From assembly GCA_029531795.1 (NCBI GenBank), contig JAPEIS010000006.1:2294001-2358000 (forward strand): a stretch of 64,000 nucleotides of DNA, in the 5' to 3' direction. Both the position numbers and the translations under genes were made by a program. This document shows, in pieces, positions 23,245 to 35,358 of this stretch; positions within the stretch are counted from its first letter, which is position 1; each line of letters opens with the position of its first letter. The DNA comes from Sclerotinia nivalis (taxonomy: Eukaryota; Ascomycota; Leotiomycetes; Helotiales; Sclerotiniaceae). The notes beneath the pieces were generated by a model. The model saw only the letters and a program-made list of their open reading frames with translations. It was not told the origin of the DNA and did not search any database.

Positions 23245-24350
23245 AATTCTAATTCTTCAGGCAAAATCAATACGAATACTATACAGGTACTATTGAAGCT
23301 TCACTATCACCATACCGGTTCCATCGACAATATTTGGATTGTATATGGAGATAGAGCTCGAGATAGTATATCAACTCTAAACTAAATATCCATCTAAGCG
23401 AGGAAAAAAGAGCGGTTGTAGCTCTAGATATATATATATATAAAATCTCTCTCTCTCTTAACGATTTATACAAGACGCTAAAGAAGAATCTTATAAGAAA
23501 GTCGATATTAAAAAATAAAGAAATGAAATGAAATTTGAAAAATCATAGTATAGTATATCTATCATATCATACCATACCTCAGTATACCTACCTTATCCAA
23601 GAACATCCACTTCAGTCGTATATATATATATTATCTTTCATCTTTCATCTTTCGCAAATAAATAAACAAATATGAATTTGTGCATTGTGAAGTACTGTTT
23701 TCGTTATAAAATCCATCACCTCCAAACCTTTATATTTCTCCACGATAATTCATTCTACATCATATCACAATATAATCAACCCCATCTCCAGAACTCAGCA
23801 TCTCACCATTCTCCATCTAAAAATAAACACCCCTCATCAAATAATTGAAAACAGCAAAAAGCACTCGACAAAATTTTCCGATGGACATCTGAAATCCCCG
23901 CATCCATCAATCAAGTGGCGTCCATCTCTCCATTCTACATTCCTCGCTTAATCAACATCTCTCACCCTTAAATTTACAACTTAAAAAATTCGTAAATTCT
24001 GATTGGTACTTACCCGCATTCATTCATTCATTATTCTTCGCTTCTTGTTCCTCCCCAAAACGGAAAGAATGGCTGGAACTACCTACCTAGTACCCTATCG
24101 CGCGGACGGATCGAGGAGATTTTTAAAAGTTTCCTTCCGTCATTCCTTCATTCTTTCATTCTTTGATATGTTTTCGTTATTTTGGCAAGGTCAGCCGGTT
24201 ATGGTTGTTGATGCTAGATTTGTATTTTAGTTAATGATAGGAACGATGATTGAAATTTAATTTCGAGGAATTTTGTAGATTAAGTTGAGATGATGAATAG
24301 CAAGAATTAAAACTTTGCTTCTTATTTTGCTGGTCATTTTCTCCTACTTG
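23245..24350. other. Intergenic and long leader of the DUF3431 gene
   Basis: AT-rich with TA microsatellites (near 23430 and 23620). From about 23700 it is C/A/T-rich as in fungal leaders. It holds one short upstream frame with a strong start context (see 24069-24230). Confidence 0.5.
24069..24230 (+). CDS. Possible upstream ORF, 53 codons
   Basis: ATG in a good context (A at -3, G at +4) opens a 53-codon frame starting MAGTTYLVPYRADGSRR and ending in TAG at 24230, 120 bases before the DUF3431 start. If on the same mRNA it would dampen translation of that gene. It could also be an unrelated chance frame; no family recognised. Confidence 0.3.
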   Translation: MAGTTYLVPYRADGSRRFLKVSFRHSFILSFFDMFSLFWQGQPVMVVDARFVF

Positions 24351-25577
24351 ATGATGCCTTTTCCAAAGAAACTTATCCCATTTGCTTCGATACTGACAGC
24401 TGCTTTTTTATTCTTGCTTTTCAAACCATTATATCTCAACACCAGATGGATACCGACTGAGTTAGAAGCTGGTCAATGGCATAATGATGTAAGGGTGTCT
24501 AGTACGAAATGGAGGACGATGCAAGAAACACAAAAGCCAATATCCTTCCGTCCAGGTATTGTCAAGCCATATCCTGCGAAATATTCGAAAATGCTCGTTA
24601 TCGCAAGTACAACAGAAGAGGATGTGAATTGGGTTAAAGAAAATTTCGAAAATGATACTACTATTCAATCAACCATATATACGGCCGATAACCCCAAAGC
24701 CGAATATCATCCTCCAAAGAATAAAGGGCACGAAGTTATGATATACCTTTCGTATATAATCGAGAATTATAACAACCTTTCGGATGTTAGCATATTCATG
24801 CATTCCCATCAGACGACATGGCATAACAATGAAATTCTCGATCTCGATTCGGCTCAAATGATCTCGAGACTATCTTCCGAACGTGTTATACGAGAAGGAT
24901 ATATGAATTTACGGTGTCATTGGCATCCAGGATGTCCAGATTGGATGCATCCAGGAATAGTGGAAGAGGATGATAATAAACAAGAGCAAACTATTATGGC
25001 AAGGGCATGGTTAGAACTTTTCCCACTTGAACCTGTTCCAAGTGTACTTGCACAACCTTGTTGCGCACAATTTGCGGTTTCGAAAGAAAGAATTCGAACT
25101 TTGCCACTAGCAAGATATATTTTCTATCGAGATTGGTTGTTGAGAACAGAATTATCAGATTTCATAAGTGGTAGAGTGTGGGAATATATTTGGCAATTTG
25201 TTTTCTCTGGGCAAACGATACTATGTCCGAAAGAACATATTTGCTATTGTGATGGATATGGTATTTGCTTTGGGGGAGAAATGGAATATCAGGCTTATTT
25301 GGATAACCAAACTGAAAAGGACAATCTTAATATTCAAATAGAGGAATGGGATATACGAAATGAAGAGATGCAGAATTTGATAGATGAAGGGAGGGAAACA
25401 GAAATTGCGACTTTGGAAAAACCTGATCCCGCGATAAAGGAAAAGTTAGAGAAGGAGGTTAATGAAATTCAACGTTGGCTCGAAATAACCAAAGAAGAAG
25501 CAATGAAACGTGGCGATTTCGCTCCTAATCGAGCGAAAGAAGCTAGTAGAGAATGGAAAGATGGGGATAGATTTTAA
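24351..25577 (+). CDS. DUF3431 protein, type II membrane-anchored
   Basis: Single exon, 408 residues from ATG 24351 (a second ATG follows immediately). A short basic N-terminus (PFPKK) and a hydrophobic segment at about 12-27 (PFASILTAAFLFLLF) make a signal anchor, placing the rest in the secretory pathway lumen. The body has the DUF3431 pattern of fungal proteins: LVIASTTEEDVNWVKENF, then NKGHEVMIYLSYIIENY, SIFMHSHQTTWHN, and the Cys-containing NLRCHWHPGCPDW and PCCAQFAVSKERI. DUF3431 proteins are common in filamentous fungi and resemble glycosyltransferases in predicted fold; no activity is established that I know of. The C-terminal ~100 residues are charged and probably helical. Confidence 0.85.
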   Translation: MMPFPKKLIPFASILTAAFLFLLFKPLYLNTRWIPTELEAGQWHNDVRVSSTKWRTMQETQKPISFRPGIVKPYPAKYSKMLVIASTTEEDVNWVKENFENDTTIQSTIYTADNPKAEYHPPKNKGHEVMIYLSYIIENYNNLSDVSIFMHSHQTTWHNNEILDLDSAQMISRLSSERVIREGYMNLRCHWHPGCPDWMHPGIVEEDDNKQEQTIMARAWLELFPLEPVPSVLAQPCCAQFAVSKERIRTLPLARYIFYRDWLLRTELSDFISGRVWEYIWQFVFSGQTILCPKEHICYCDGYGICFGGEMEYQAYLDNQTEKDNLNIQIEEWDIRNEEMQNLIDEGRETEIATLEKPDPAIKEKLEKEVNEIQRWLEITKEEAMKRGDFAPNRAKEASREWKDGDRF

Positions 25578-28124
25578 TGGCAGATGTGGATTCATCAGTA
25601 TGTAATTGTCTTGCCTTTTCAAGGTTCAACTCGGCCAAATCGAGCAGATATGTTAAGCTTGAGATGACCTCGGCTTTGATATCATGGCACTTGATATGAA
25701 ATTTCTCGAAAAAGAGTCATTTCAAATTAACGCCATATGATATGGAGTAAACGAGAGAAGTCTTAATTTAAGCGGGGTGGATCGACGACTTAAAACTCTG
25801 GAATTATTGACTCCATCGTAGGAAGGTTGCTGCCGTAACCTTACACGAATTGTTAGTGTTCCAGATCTTGGCACCCAAAAATCTCTTTACGATCTCTCAT
25901 TCAGGTTACTTCCAAGAGCGAAGGCCACATGTCCATCACGTGTAGGGTTCAGGGTCTTTGGCAGCAGCCGTCATACTTCCTGATCGTGTCCTTGTACAGA
26001 AAAAGCATTTCAAGTGTGGATGTGGACTGTGGAGATAACTTTATTGAAATAATGGGCGAAGAACTAGAGCTGCAGGTTGAGTTGATTTGGAGTCTGATGT
26101 TGGAATTGGAGGGAGCCGAAAATCGAAGGTAGATGATAAGTAGCGGATGAAATGCTTGATAGGGATTAATGTAGTGTAATGTAATATGGATTGTTCTTCG
26201 CAATCTATCAATAATGGATATTGATACTAGTAATTTCGGTATGGACGATGCATTCTTGATGAGAAAGACTCTATTATAGTCCTCGAACAGTTCGATGCCT
26301 AGTTTCTGACGATTATAAAGATCCCATAGTTAGAAAATCATCTGTGAGTAGTACCGAGGTGAGGTTGTCTGTATCCGTGAATCAATCCCCAATATCCCCA
26401 TCAAAAAGTGTACAGACTACGAATATGAATATCTTCGGAGATGAAATTCAAACTCTAATAGATGATGCCGAGATATAAAAACGAAAAAGGACGAACCTTG
26501 AAGCTATTCCAAATTTCCAAGGTTTGCAAGGACCATATTCAAATGATCCAATAGGGTAAAACATACGGAGTAAGATTACATACATCCCACAATGGTCCAT
26601 TTAAGGTTACCGTTACCCATAAATAACCCTTTGAGGCTTTGAGGCTTTGAGGCTTTGACTCGTCTTTAATTCTCCGTTGGCTCCAACTCCTTAGGTAGTC
26701 TTTTCATTTCGATTTCGATTCCGATTCTTCACATCTTTTCACGATTGCTGTGTTGTAAATTGTGATGGATTGAAATCGATCAACTCCTTTTTCCTTGTAC
26801 CGAACCCGAACCCCGAGAACAAAATGCTATCAATGGGGTCATTTATCTTCGGTTAGAGAATTGATATCTGATAGATCAGGTACCCGAGCTTCAGGACGAG
26901 ATTAAGTATTGGCGTATCGATGGATAGAAAGGTTGAGTTGACGAAAAGAGGTAAGTAGACGGAGATGTTGCTTTTATTCGTCAAGTATTAAAATGTATTC
27001 GCTGAAATGCTGTCTCGAGGAGAATAAGAAAAAGAAAGTAAGCAAGCAAGCATATGGTATTGTCATGATGGGAGATTCGGATGTACCGCTGTTACATTCA
27101 CCGTTACGAAACAACACCGTTGTATCGGTTTCTTGTCTCAGTTTCTGTGTACTACCTTTCTGCCGGTACATATGTTACAATAATTGAAACGTTTACTAGT
27201 AACCAGTAACGGTGTATCGGTTCAGCTGTGATAGATATATGAGAGGGCTTGGGAGGCAAAAAGCTACAAAACGGTGCAATTGGATGGATTGGTTGGAGTA
27301 TTACCTGTGGGAGTGTGTTAATACATTTCACAAGGCGATTTCATTTCTTTTTCTATTACTAGGTAGGTGGTAGGTAGGTGGTAGATAGGTGATAGTAGGT
27401 ACATGAAATGACCTGGGTATGTATGATGGATTGGTGTCGATGAGAGAGTTTATGAGGTCTTTCTTTTGTGCAAGATACTTTTGCTACGGCTTTCCTATAC
27501 ACTATAGTGTCCAGTGTCCTCTTATAAAATAACTATACTCTTTTTCTCTTCAAAAGATTGGATGAACAGGGACTCTCCTACACATTACCGTGTCCACACT
27601 CCAGTTGTCCTCTCATAAAATATACTCTTTTGTCAAAAGATCGGATGAACAGGGAATCTGTATCTCAAGTCTAGACTTTTTTAACCCCCCGCGCCCAACC
27701 GGTCAATGATTTCAATGGGATACGCCTCTAAGATACGCCTCTAACTTACTTCAATAGTCAAGTCACCAAATTGGTCTGAGCACCATCTACCTAGTAGTTC
27801 CTACTTAATTTGGCCGCCGGAATCACGTTTTCTCTTTGATCCTCGAAGTATACCTAGTACCTCCATCATACTGGGAATGAAATTGATCAAATGAGGAAAT
27901 AGATGTGCCAAATCTGTTCTTGGCAGCCTCTCTTTTTTTTCTCCTCTCTTGAGTCTCAAATTCTCAACCCAGGTTCAAACCCAAAAATTGACTAACTGGG
28001 ATTTAACCTCTTCTTGATTTTTCCCCTTTCCACTTTTTAAACTACATCGCCACATGGATTATTTCAATTCGTTATTTTGATTCGTCCAAGATCCTAGACC
28101 TTCACGTTTTCCCAAGGATTCGTC
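25578..28124. other. Gene-free stretch
   Basis: No coding sequence with support. Contains a small tandem GAGGCTTT array near 26632-26658, TAGGTAGGTGG variants near 27361-27400, and two diverged ~80-base direct repeats at about 27500-27583 and 27584-27665 (shared: GTGTCC, GTCCTC, ATAAAATA, AAAAGAT and GGATGAACAGGGA). The last few hundred bases are the presumed promoter of the RGS-LOV gene. Confidence 0.5.
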
Positions 28125-31100
28125 ATGTCGAAGAGATCAACGAGCATTGGAGATCAATCACAACCCCTCCAAAGACAAGGACGTGCATATGGTTCTGGTG
28201 TTCGTGTTCGCGCTGGTCCCGGTGCTTCTGTGGGTACTATTATTGGTGGAAGTGGAAATGGAATTGGAAATGGAAATGGGATCGGAAGTGCTCCTCAAAT
28301 AAAGTCTCCTCCTATTTTCTCTTTGGTATGTCATAACTACTCAGTATTTACAATCCGTTCTTTTTGGTGGGTTTTTCATCTTGGATCTCTTTTTCATTCT
28401 ACCATTGGAACAATATATCTTCATAATACTTAAAACTGGAGAGGATCTTCTTTGCTAGTTGCATAGATGTGGAAACATTTGAAGCAGAAGAGGAGGAATA
28501 GCCTTCAAGATATATCTTATGTATGTCGATAATCATCATTTTGTTTTCTCCACCCTTCAACAAGCTTTAATTACTCCTCTTCAACCTTGATCTTTTTCTC
28601 ACTATTGATTTTCATCGGAGAATTAACCCGGTCGAATGCTTGAGATTGCGAAGAAGAGAACTTCTTTAAAGCGTCAATGAATTTATCTGATATTATCTAT
28701 GTCACAAGGCGCAGTATATTCAATCATTGATGCTTGATTCAAAATTGAAAAAGATATGATGAGATATCCTTCTACAAGTAAACTGACATCACTCTTGCGA
28801 CATTTAGTTTCCTCACCCTAATCAATCGACATCTCCTACATCTGCAGAGATGAACATTCAGAATTTGGCAGATCGTCGTGCAGGAATACATGCTTATGGA
28901 AAAACTCCTACCTTTACACCCCCAATTAGAATCGATGAAGCAAGTCCAGGAGAGGAAGACGGTGGCGCAGAAGTAAAAGATATACCATTCTACAAACCAT
29001 ATAGACCAGCGGGAGGACAACACCTGTCAGGGCCATCTCAAGGGAATCGACCAAGAAGACTTTCGTTTGACAGAGCATTCGACCCTAACAGTCAAAGAAA
29101 CGGGGCTACATCACCCGCATCCGACAAATCAGCAAAAGTTTTACAAGCTCAAGTTGATATCCCTGAAAGGACGAGGTGAGCCTTAAACATAATTATTTGT
29201 ACCTACAAAATCAGTTAACGCATTCTAATAGTAGTCTTTACAACGAAGAACACCGCGAGACTGGAGAACATTCTCAAGATCAATTTGAGATGCCGGAAAG
29301 AGAGGAGCGTGTGGAAATCAGAGATTCAAAGCCAAGTATACTATCTTCGCAACTATCAATGTCTTCACCTTCGACGGGGCGCTCGCGTTCTCGAGCTGGT
29401 TCCGTTTCTTCCTATCAAACAAATGCCACATCTCTACCACCATTACAGAAAACGGGGGTGCTGGAGGAGGGAGAAACCTTAGAGCCTTTGAATGAGGAAG
29501 ATGTTGATCCTGGATCTTATGATCTCGTGTCGGCAACTGAGACTGGAGGCAAACGATTTTCTCTAGAGAAAAGATCAGAACAACTCTTTTCGACTGAGCA
29601 TTTACGAATGATTTTTAGTGATCCTTCATTACTTTTAAGATTCACTTCTTTTCTAGGCGCGCAGAGACCTTCTTCGATTCCTATACTTATATATTATCTG
29701 GATGCTGTTAAAGCTCTCAAAGCTATTTCATACTCCAATGCTATTGCGGAAGCTCTGGAACCAATTCCAGGTTTCGATTTTACTGCCACTGCAGCCTCGA
29801 AGACAATGAGCGCTGCATTGGAAGAGAAAGCCACAAAGGCGTTTGACGTTTTGGTTCGAGAAGATCTTCCTGCCTATATTACATGGGCATATATTCAGAC
29901 TGTCAGTATATCGATTCAGAGACGAATTACTGGAACTTTACCGGCACATTTGAGAGAGGCTTCTGAAGGTTTGGCTGAGGTTTTTTGCTTAACCGATCCT
30001 TCTCGTCCTGATAATCCTATCGTTTTTGCTTCCGAGGGTATGTTTTGATGTACTGAATGGAAGATTTGTTCTAATCATATTTTAGAATTTCATCGGACAA
30101 CACAGTATGGTATGAGTTATGTTCTTGGTAGGAATTGTAGATTTTTACAAGGACCAAAAACAAATCCATTCAGCGTGAGGAGAATTCGAGAGAAGATTGA
30201 GGCTGGTCAAGAACATTATGAGACTTTTCTTAATTAGTAAGTCTAATCTGAATCTTTTGAAGATGATGGCTAATACAATAATAGTCGACGTGATGGATCT
30301 CCTTTTATGAATCTTCTAATGTGCGCTCCATTATGTGATAGCAGGGGAACAATACGATATTTCATTGGTGCACAAGTCGATATTTCGGGTTTGGTTAAAG
30401 AATGCGCCGAATTAGAATCCCTTCAACGTCTTGTTGCAGCAGAAGAACTTGCCGAGGAGCGCGAAGCAGAACGAGCCGCAAATCCCAATGTGGAACAGGA
30501 GGAACTTCCACCACCACCTCCAAAAGACGAATTTCAAGAATTGAGCGAAATGTTAAATATGCAAGAGCTAGACACAGTACGAAAATGGGGAGGAAGAATG
30601 CACAAAGAAACTGAGGAGGATCATCCTGAGAGCAATTTCCAGAGAGGAAATTGGCATAAACCGAGATTACATATTACGAGTACAAGCCCTGATGGTATGA
30701 AGCCAAATCCACAACTAGGACGAATCAGTGGAAAACTTGGTGGTATATATGAGAATTATCTTCTTGTTCGTCCATATCCAAACTTGAGGGTTTTATTCGC
30801 TAGTCCAACCCTCAGAGTGCCTGGTATTTTACAATCACCTTTTATGGCAAAAATAGGAGGCAGCAGTCGTGTCCGTGAAGAATTAACTCAAGCTTTTGCT
30901 GATGGTCGAGGTGTCACTGCCAAAGTTCGTTGGGTCACAAAAGATGATTTGGAAGGTCGATCACGTTGGATTCATTGCACGCCACTTATTGGTTCTAATG
31001 GAGCAATTGGTGTGTGGATGATTGTTATTGTTGATGATGAGGCTTCACAGCACAACAGCAAGAGATATAGATTGGCGCCAGCGGTGGATCCGAGATACGG

Positions 31101-31299
31101 AAGATCAATACCGTTTGCTGCAAAGGCGGATAGTAGTGCGGGAAGTATTAGGGATTTTTCGCCTATTAATCATCATGGACAAAGTGATGGTAGAGGGGGT
31201 GGACAAGCACCACGCACGCCTAGATCATTGAGGAGTGTTGATAATGGTGAAGGAGGTAGTGTGAGAAGTGGAAGTCCGTATACTTTGAGGATTGATTAA
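28125..31299 (+). CDS. LOV4: RGS-LOV blue-light photoreceptor (BcLOV4-type)
   Basis: Five exons: 28125-28325, 28808-29175, 29232-30037, 30086-30236 and 30285-31299, giving 846 residues. Intron lengths are 482, 56, 48 and 48 bases. An RGS domain at about 307-420 (FSTEHLRMIFSDPSLLLRFTSFL onward, interpreted in pieces) is followed by a LOV domain at about 425-540. This has GRNCRFLQG with the flavin-adduct cysteine near residue 476, NYRRDGSPFMNLL and FIGAQVDISG, all the FMN-contact blocks. A PAS-like segment follows at about 665-770 (YLLVRPYPNLRVLF, RSRWIHCTPLIG). The N-terminus is Gly/Ser-rich and disordered. In Botrytis BcLOV4, an RGS-LOV protein, blue light drives direct membrane binding; RGS domains accelerate G alpha GTP hydrolysis. 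Function here is inferred from this architecture. The first intron is long and could hide a small exon. Confidence 0.88.
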
Positions 31300-32054
31300 T
31301 AGATCTATCCAAAAGGATAGAACGGATGGTCTTTGGCATTCTTTGCTCATGTTGTTATTTTTTTTTGGTCATGGATGGTTTCAAATGTTGCTAGGCTAAT
31401 ACTACACGGACAGCTCAGGCTAATGGATAGAGTGGAAGGTGGTTTTCTGACCTTAAATCAGTTGCGTTTTAGCGTTGACTTTCTATTCGTTTGGTTTTCT
31501 GCGTGGGCAAATTTTTGTTTTTCATGCATATTGTATTAGCTATACTGTTGTCATTTTTATGTGGTATAAAGACGAGGGAAGTCTTGTCATGAGGTTAATA
31601 ATGGAAGATAAGGATGGAGGCGAATGGGTGATGAGAGGGGGAAGAGAGAAAAGGATAATAATCAAAGGAAAGGAGATGTAATATTGCAAGCGAGAGGAGC
31701 TAGTATATTTGCTTGCAAAAGGAGGACGGCATCATTTGGGAATTGGGAACTTGGCATAGGTATGGTGGTAGTGCATTCATTGCTTTGGCTATTGCATTGG
31801 CTATCGCTTTGGCTATGGCTAATTAGTTATTATATTTGCTTGGCTAGGCTGGATTGAACTGCTGGGAAGTTGGGCTAGGGTTTAATATGTAATAGGTAGT
31901 AATGATACTTGTTTATTTATTAGTAATGTTATATGTGTATATGTTCGAGTATAGTATTTTATGCGCGTAGTTGGAATACCCTGGGTTATGATAATTGAGA
32001 GGATGGAGGGGATTATAGGATATGTTTTAGGTAGGTTATAATTTGAAAATAGTA
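31300..32054. other. 3' flank of the RGS-LOV gene
   Basis: G-rich on the gene's coding strand near 31590-31680, with a TTGGCTATTGCATTGGCTAT imperfect repeat near 31780-31820. No gene recognised. Confidence 0.5.
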
Positions 32055-32127
32055 AGATTGAAGATTGAAGATTGAAGATTGAAGATTGAAGATTGAAGAT
32101 TGAAGATTGAAGATTGAAGATTGAAGA
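32055..32127. repeat. 7-bp tandem repeat, about ten copies
   Basis: Near-perfect array of AGATTGA units. Confidence 0.9.
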
Positions 32128-32167
32128 TTATAATAGATGATAATTTGTTGATTCGTGTATAAAATGA

Positions 32168-32288
32168 TGATATAGTGATATAGTGATATAGTGATATAGT
32201 GATATAGTGATATAGTGATATAGTGATATAGTGATATAGTGATATAGTGATATAGTGATATAGTGATATAGTGATATAGTGATATAAT
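32168..32288. repeat. 8-bp tandem repeat, about fifteen copies
   Basis: Near-perfect array of GATATAGT units, decaying into TAATATAATATAATATGATGG at its right end. It produces a long repetitive antisense frame that is not a gene. Confidence 0.9.
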
Positions 32289-32673
32289 GTGATGTAATAT
32301 AATAATATAATATAATATGATGGAATATGATGGAATAGTAGATATTAGTTATTAAACAGTCTGAGATAAGATTATTCTTTCTTGTATCATTTTGTTTTGT
32401 ATATCTCAATACAGATATCAATCCCCCAATCCCTCAATCAAAGAAAAGCCATTTCTATTTCTCTCCCCCTTCTCCCCTTCGTTTTGTCTTCCCCCCTTCT
32501 CCCCCACTCTCCACTCTCCAAAAATTCCAAAACTCCTATCTAATAATAGCAATTACACGCACTCATTACACGCACTCATTACAACTACCCGTTACAACTA
32601 CCCGTTACACTCATCATTCATAACCCCTAAAGATACCCCCTACCACCAAATATACATACCCAGTATATAATAT
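32289..32673. other. AT- then C-rich flank of the transposon island
   Basis: Contains a CTCCCCCTTCTCCCC-rich tract and small duplications (ACACGCACTCATT twice near 32557, ACAACTACCCGTT twice near 32580). No gene seen. Confidence 0.4.
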
Positions 32674-32791
32674 TGTTGGAAGGGCAATCAAGTATATATT
32701 ATTGTGTGTAACTAATATTCTATGGTATAGCTTGAAGAGATATGTATGCTAATGCGGAAGCTAGTATTAACGAATATTATATATTCTAACA
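32674..32791 (-). repeat. Copia LTR, left copy (3' LTR)
   Basis: Begins TGTTGGAA and ends TTCTAACA, an imperfect inverted terminal repeat. 118 bases, matching 43110-43227 with transition differences; this copy is the more AT-shifted. Confidence 0.9.
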
Positions 32792-33425
32792 TCCCTTTTA
32801 TAATCAGAAACTATAATCATTAAAGAATTATATGAAATGTATAATAGAGTTTTGTTAATTTCTGTAGTAATGTTTTAATCTTCAATTATAGTTACATTGT
32901 TTAATCTTTTTGTGGAAATTCAGCAATCTATGATCTTAAGTTTATGTTATAGTATAAGAGTATTCCCAATTATTTTATATCAATATCAAGCCTTAAATCA
33001 GTGCAATGTATACAAAAGCTAGGGTATATGAGTTGTTTGATAAGAATATCCATTGTTTGATCGATTTCTGCAATTCATAAGATTTTAAATCTATTTGTAT
33101 TAATTATATTGTCTTTAATGTAATATTATTTGATATTAATATGCTTTGCTTTGTTATAAAACTTATTTTCCTTAATTCAATCTATATTGCTTTTATTATC
33201 GTAATATAATATTGGAATAAATGATTCGATCGAAGATCTTTCCTCTAGATCCTGAATTAGCTTTTCTATTTATATTAATTCTTTAGATCTTTCGTTTGCA
33301 GTGATGATCTTTGCTTCCATTGTACTTTGAAAAGTAGATTTCTGTTTTGTAAATGATTAAACTATTGTTCCTTTGTATCTTATAATTACAATATCCTGAG
33401 TTGATTTATTTCGTTGTTTAGAATC

Positions 33426-35128
33426 TTATATAGAATCTGTGAAAGCATTGTATTCGGAAGGTAGTTGTTGTAATTGTTCTGAATATACCAAACCAATATC
33501 GATTGTATTTGCAAAATATTGAAGTAGATACTTTATATAAACAAAATGTTGTTCTCTAGGTGATTGTATAATTCTAGCTAATTGTTTTATAGCAAAAGAG
33601 ATATCGGATCGATTGTAATTTGCTAAGTATATTATCGAATTTACGATTTGCAAATATAAATTCTTGTTATTCTTTTTGAGTAATTCTTTTATTTCTGTTG
33701 TATAAATAATTGTTCTTGGGGAAAGTAGCAGATTCTTTTTCATAAAGTTGTCGATTTGAAATCGCTGGAAGATCTTTTTCGTGTAATTTGAATTGTGAAT
33801 TTTGAGGGTTTGTCTTGTTCTATTTCGTTCGATTTGAAATCCTAGAAATACTTGAGTAAACCTTAAATCCTTGTACTTCTATTGTTCATCAATCCTTTTC
33901 TTGATTTTGTTGATATCTATTTATTTCCTGACAATTAATATATCGTCGATATACAAAAAAATAAAAACATCTTTGTCAATGAATAAATTTGGATCTATAA
34001 AGAAAACTAATAAATCTAATTCTTTAAAGAACTTTTTAATTACTAATTATCAAATTCTCGGGACTTATTTAAAACTATAAAGTGACTTTTTGAACTTAAA
34101 GAAAACTCTAACTCCTTGAAGGTTTTTCTGAAACATTTTTTTGATTTCAGGGAATACTTCCTCAAAGAATTATGGAATTTTTATTAATATTTTTGTATCT
34201 ATTAGTTTCTTATTAAGAAAAACAGTATTCATATCTATATTATCTATTTCTAGATTTTCAGATACAACTTTAGCAAATAAAATTCTCAATATAGAATATC
34301 TTCCGATTCCTGTAAATGTCTCTTTGAAATCGATACCTTTTTTCTGTAAATATTCTTTTATAACGAATTTAATCTTTCGTTTAATTATCTTATTGAATTG
34401 ATTCATTTTGTTTTGTAAAACCCATTTGGAAATCATCAATTTCTTATCTCCCGGTACTTCCCTTTGTATAATCTCGAATATATCGTTCTTTCGAAAACTA
34501 ATCAATTCAAATCTGATAGTTTTTAACCATTATTCATTGTCTTTTCATATAGCTTCCTCAAATTCTATTACCTCAAGAGACACTACTGAACTACTAGTTT
34601 GAACAGAATTTTCAGTATCAACAACAACAACTTTCAAGGTTTTTACTTATTATACAATTTAATCACTAAAAATCTTTCTTAAACAATATTTGCGGACAAT
34701 ATTCAATAAATTTCTAACTATATTAGTATTTACTTATAAGATCTTTTTCTATACCAAAGATCTTCCTTTTTTTTTTTTTGAAGTTCTTTCGTTACAAACG
34801 ATAGATTTCTTTTTTTAACTTTTAAAGCTCTTTTATTTATACTAGATTTTGAAATTGCTTTATCTATACCAAACCTTAAGATTGCTTTGTTTATATCAGA
34901 TTTTGAAATTGTCTTGTCTATATTAAACCTTAAGGTTGCTTTATCTATACCAAACTTTGAAATTGCTCTATCTATACCAAACCTTAAGATTGCTTTATCT
35001 ATACCAAACTTTGATTCAATTGAAGTTTTTTTAAGTAAAAAACTATATTCATTGAAATCAATATCTATAGTTTTTATTATCTTTTTGGAAAGAAGATTAA
35101 ATAAAAGATAAATATGATATTCATTCAT
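33426..35128 (-). pseudogene. Copia reverse transcriptase and RNase H remnants
   Basis: Minus-strand fragments between stops. 34170-34505 matches the start of the Copia reverse transcriptase: KWVLQNKMNQFNK, EYLQKKGIDFKETF, DIDNIDMNTVFLNKK, where functional elements read QKxGIDYxETFSP and QMDVKTAFLNG. 33426-33743 matches the region before RNase H: SIIYLANYNRSDISFAIKQL, typically LMYLAxxTRPDISFAVxxLA. The stretch 34730-35128 is a Lys/Asp/Phe-rich repetitive frame (FGIDKAI repeated), probably linker between integrase and reverse transcriptase distorted by mutation. No intact domain remains. Confidence 0.8.
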
Positions 35129-35145
35129 TTCAACAAATACAAAGT

Positions 35146-35358
35146 TATCACAGAAGCAACAGACAGGACAACAGGAATCACTTTTATTAATAAGATGTAG
35201 CTCGAAGAGCTACGTTTCTATAGAAGGAATGGTTTTTTAAATATATTTATGTGTAGTGTTAGTCTTGATCGGGGCTAGTTTATATTTATCCGAGGTCCAA
35301 CTTTTATAAATCGGAATCCGAACGGTTTTTGTATATTATATACAGGGATTCTGTGATA
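35146..35358 (-). repeat. Gypsy LTR, left copy (3' LTR), heavily mutated
   Basis: 213 bases. Compared with 40556-40768 it has lost most of its GC by both C-to-T and G-to-A changes, for example GTGTAGCGCTAGCCCC versus GTGTAGTGTTAGTCTT. Confidence 0.92.

Noticed and set aside
32055..32288. Regular short repeats that might suggest a CRISPR array
   Set aside because: The units are 7 and 8 bases with no spacers, and the genome is eukaryotic.
32128..32421. Frame with repeated YHYITISL on the minus strand
   Set aside because: It is only the 8-bp GATATAGT satellite read as codons.
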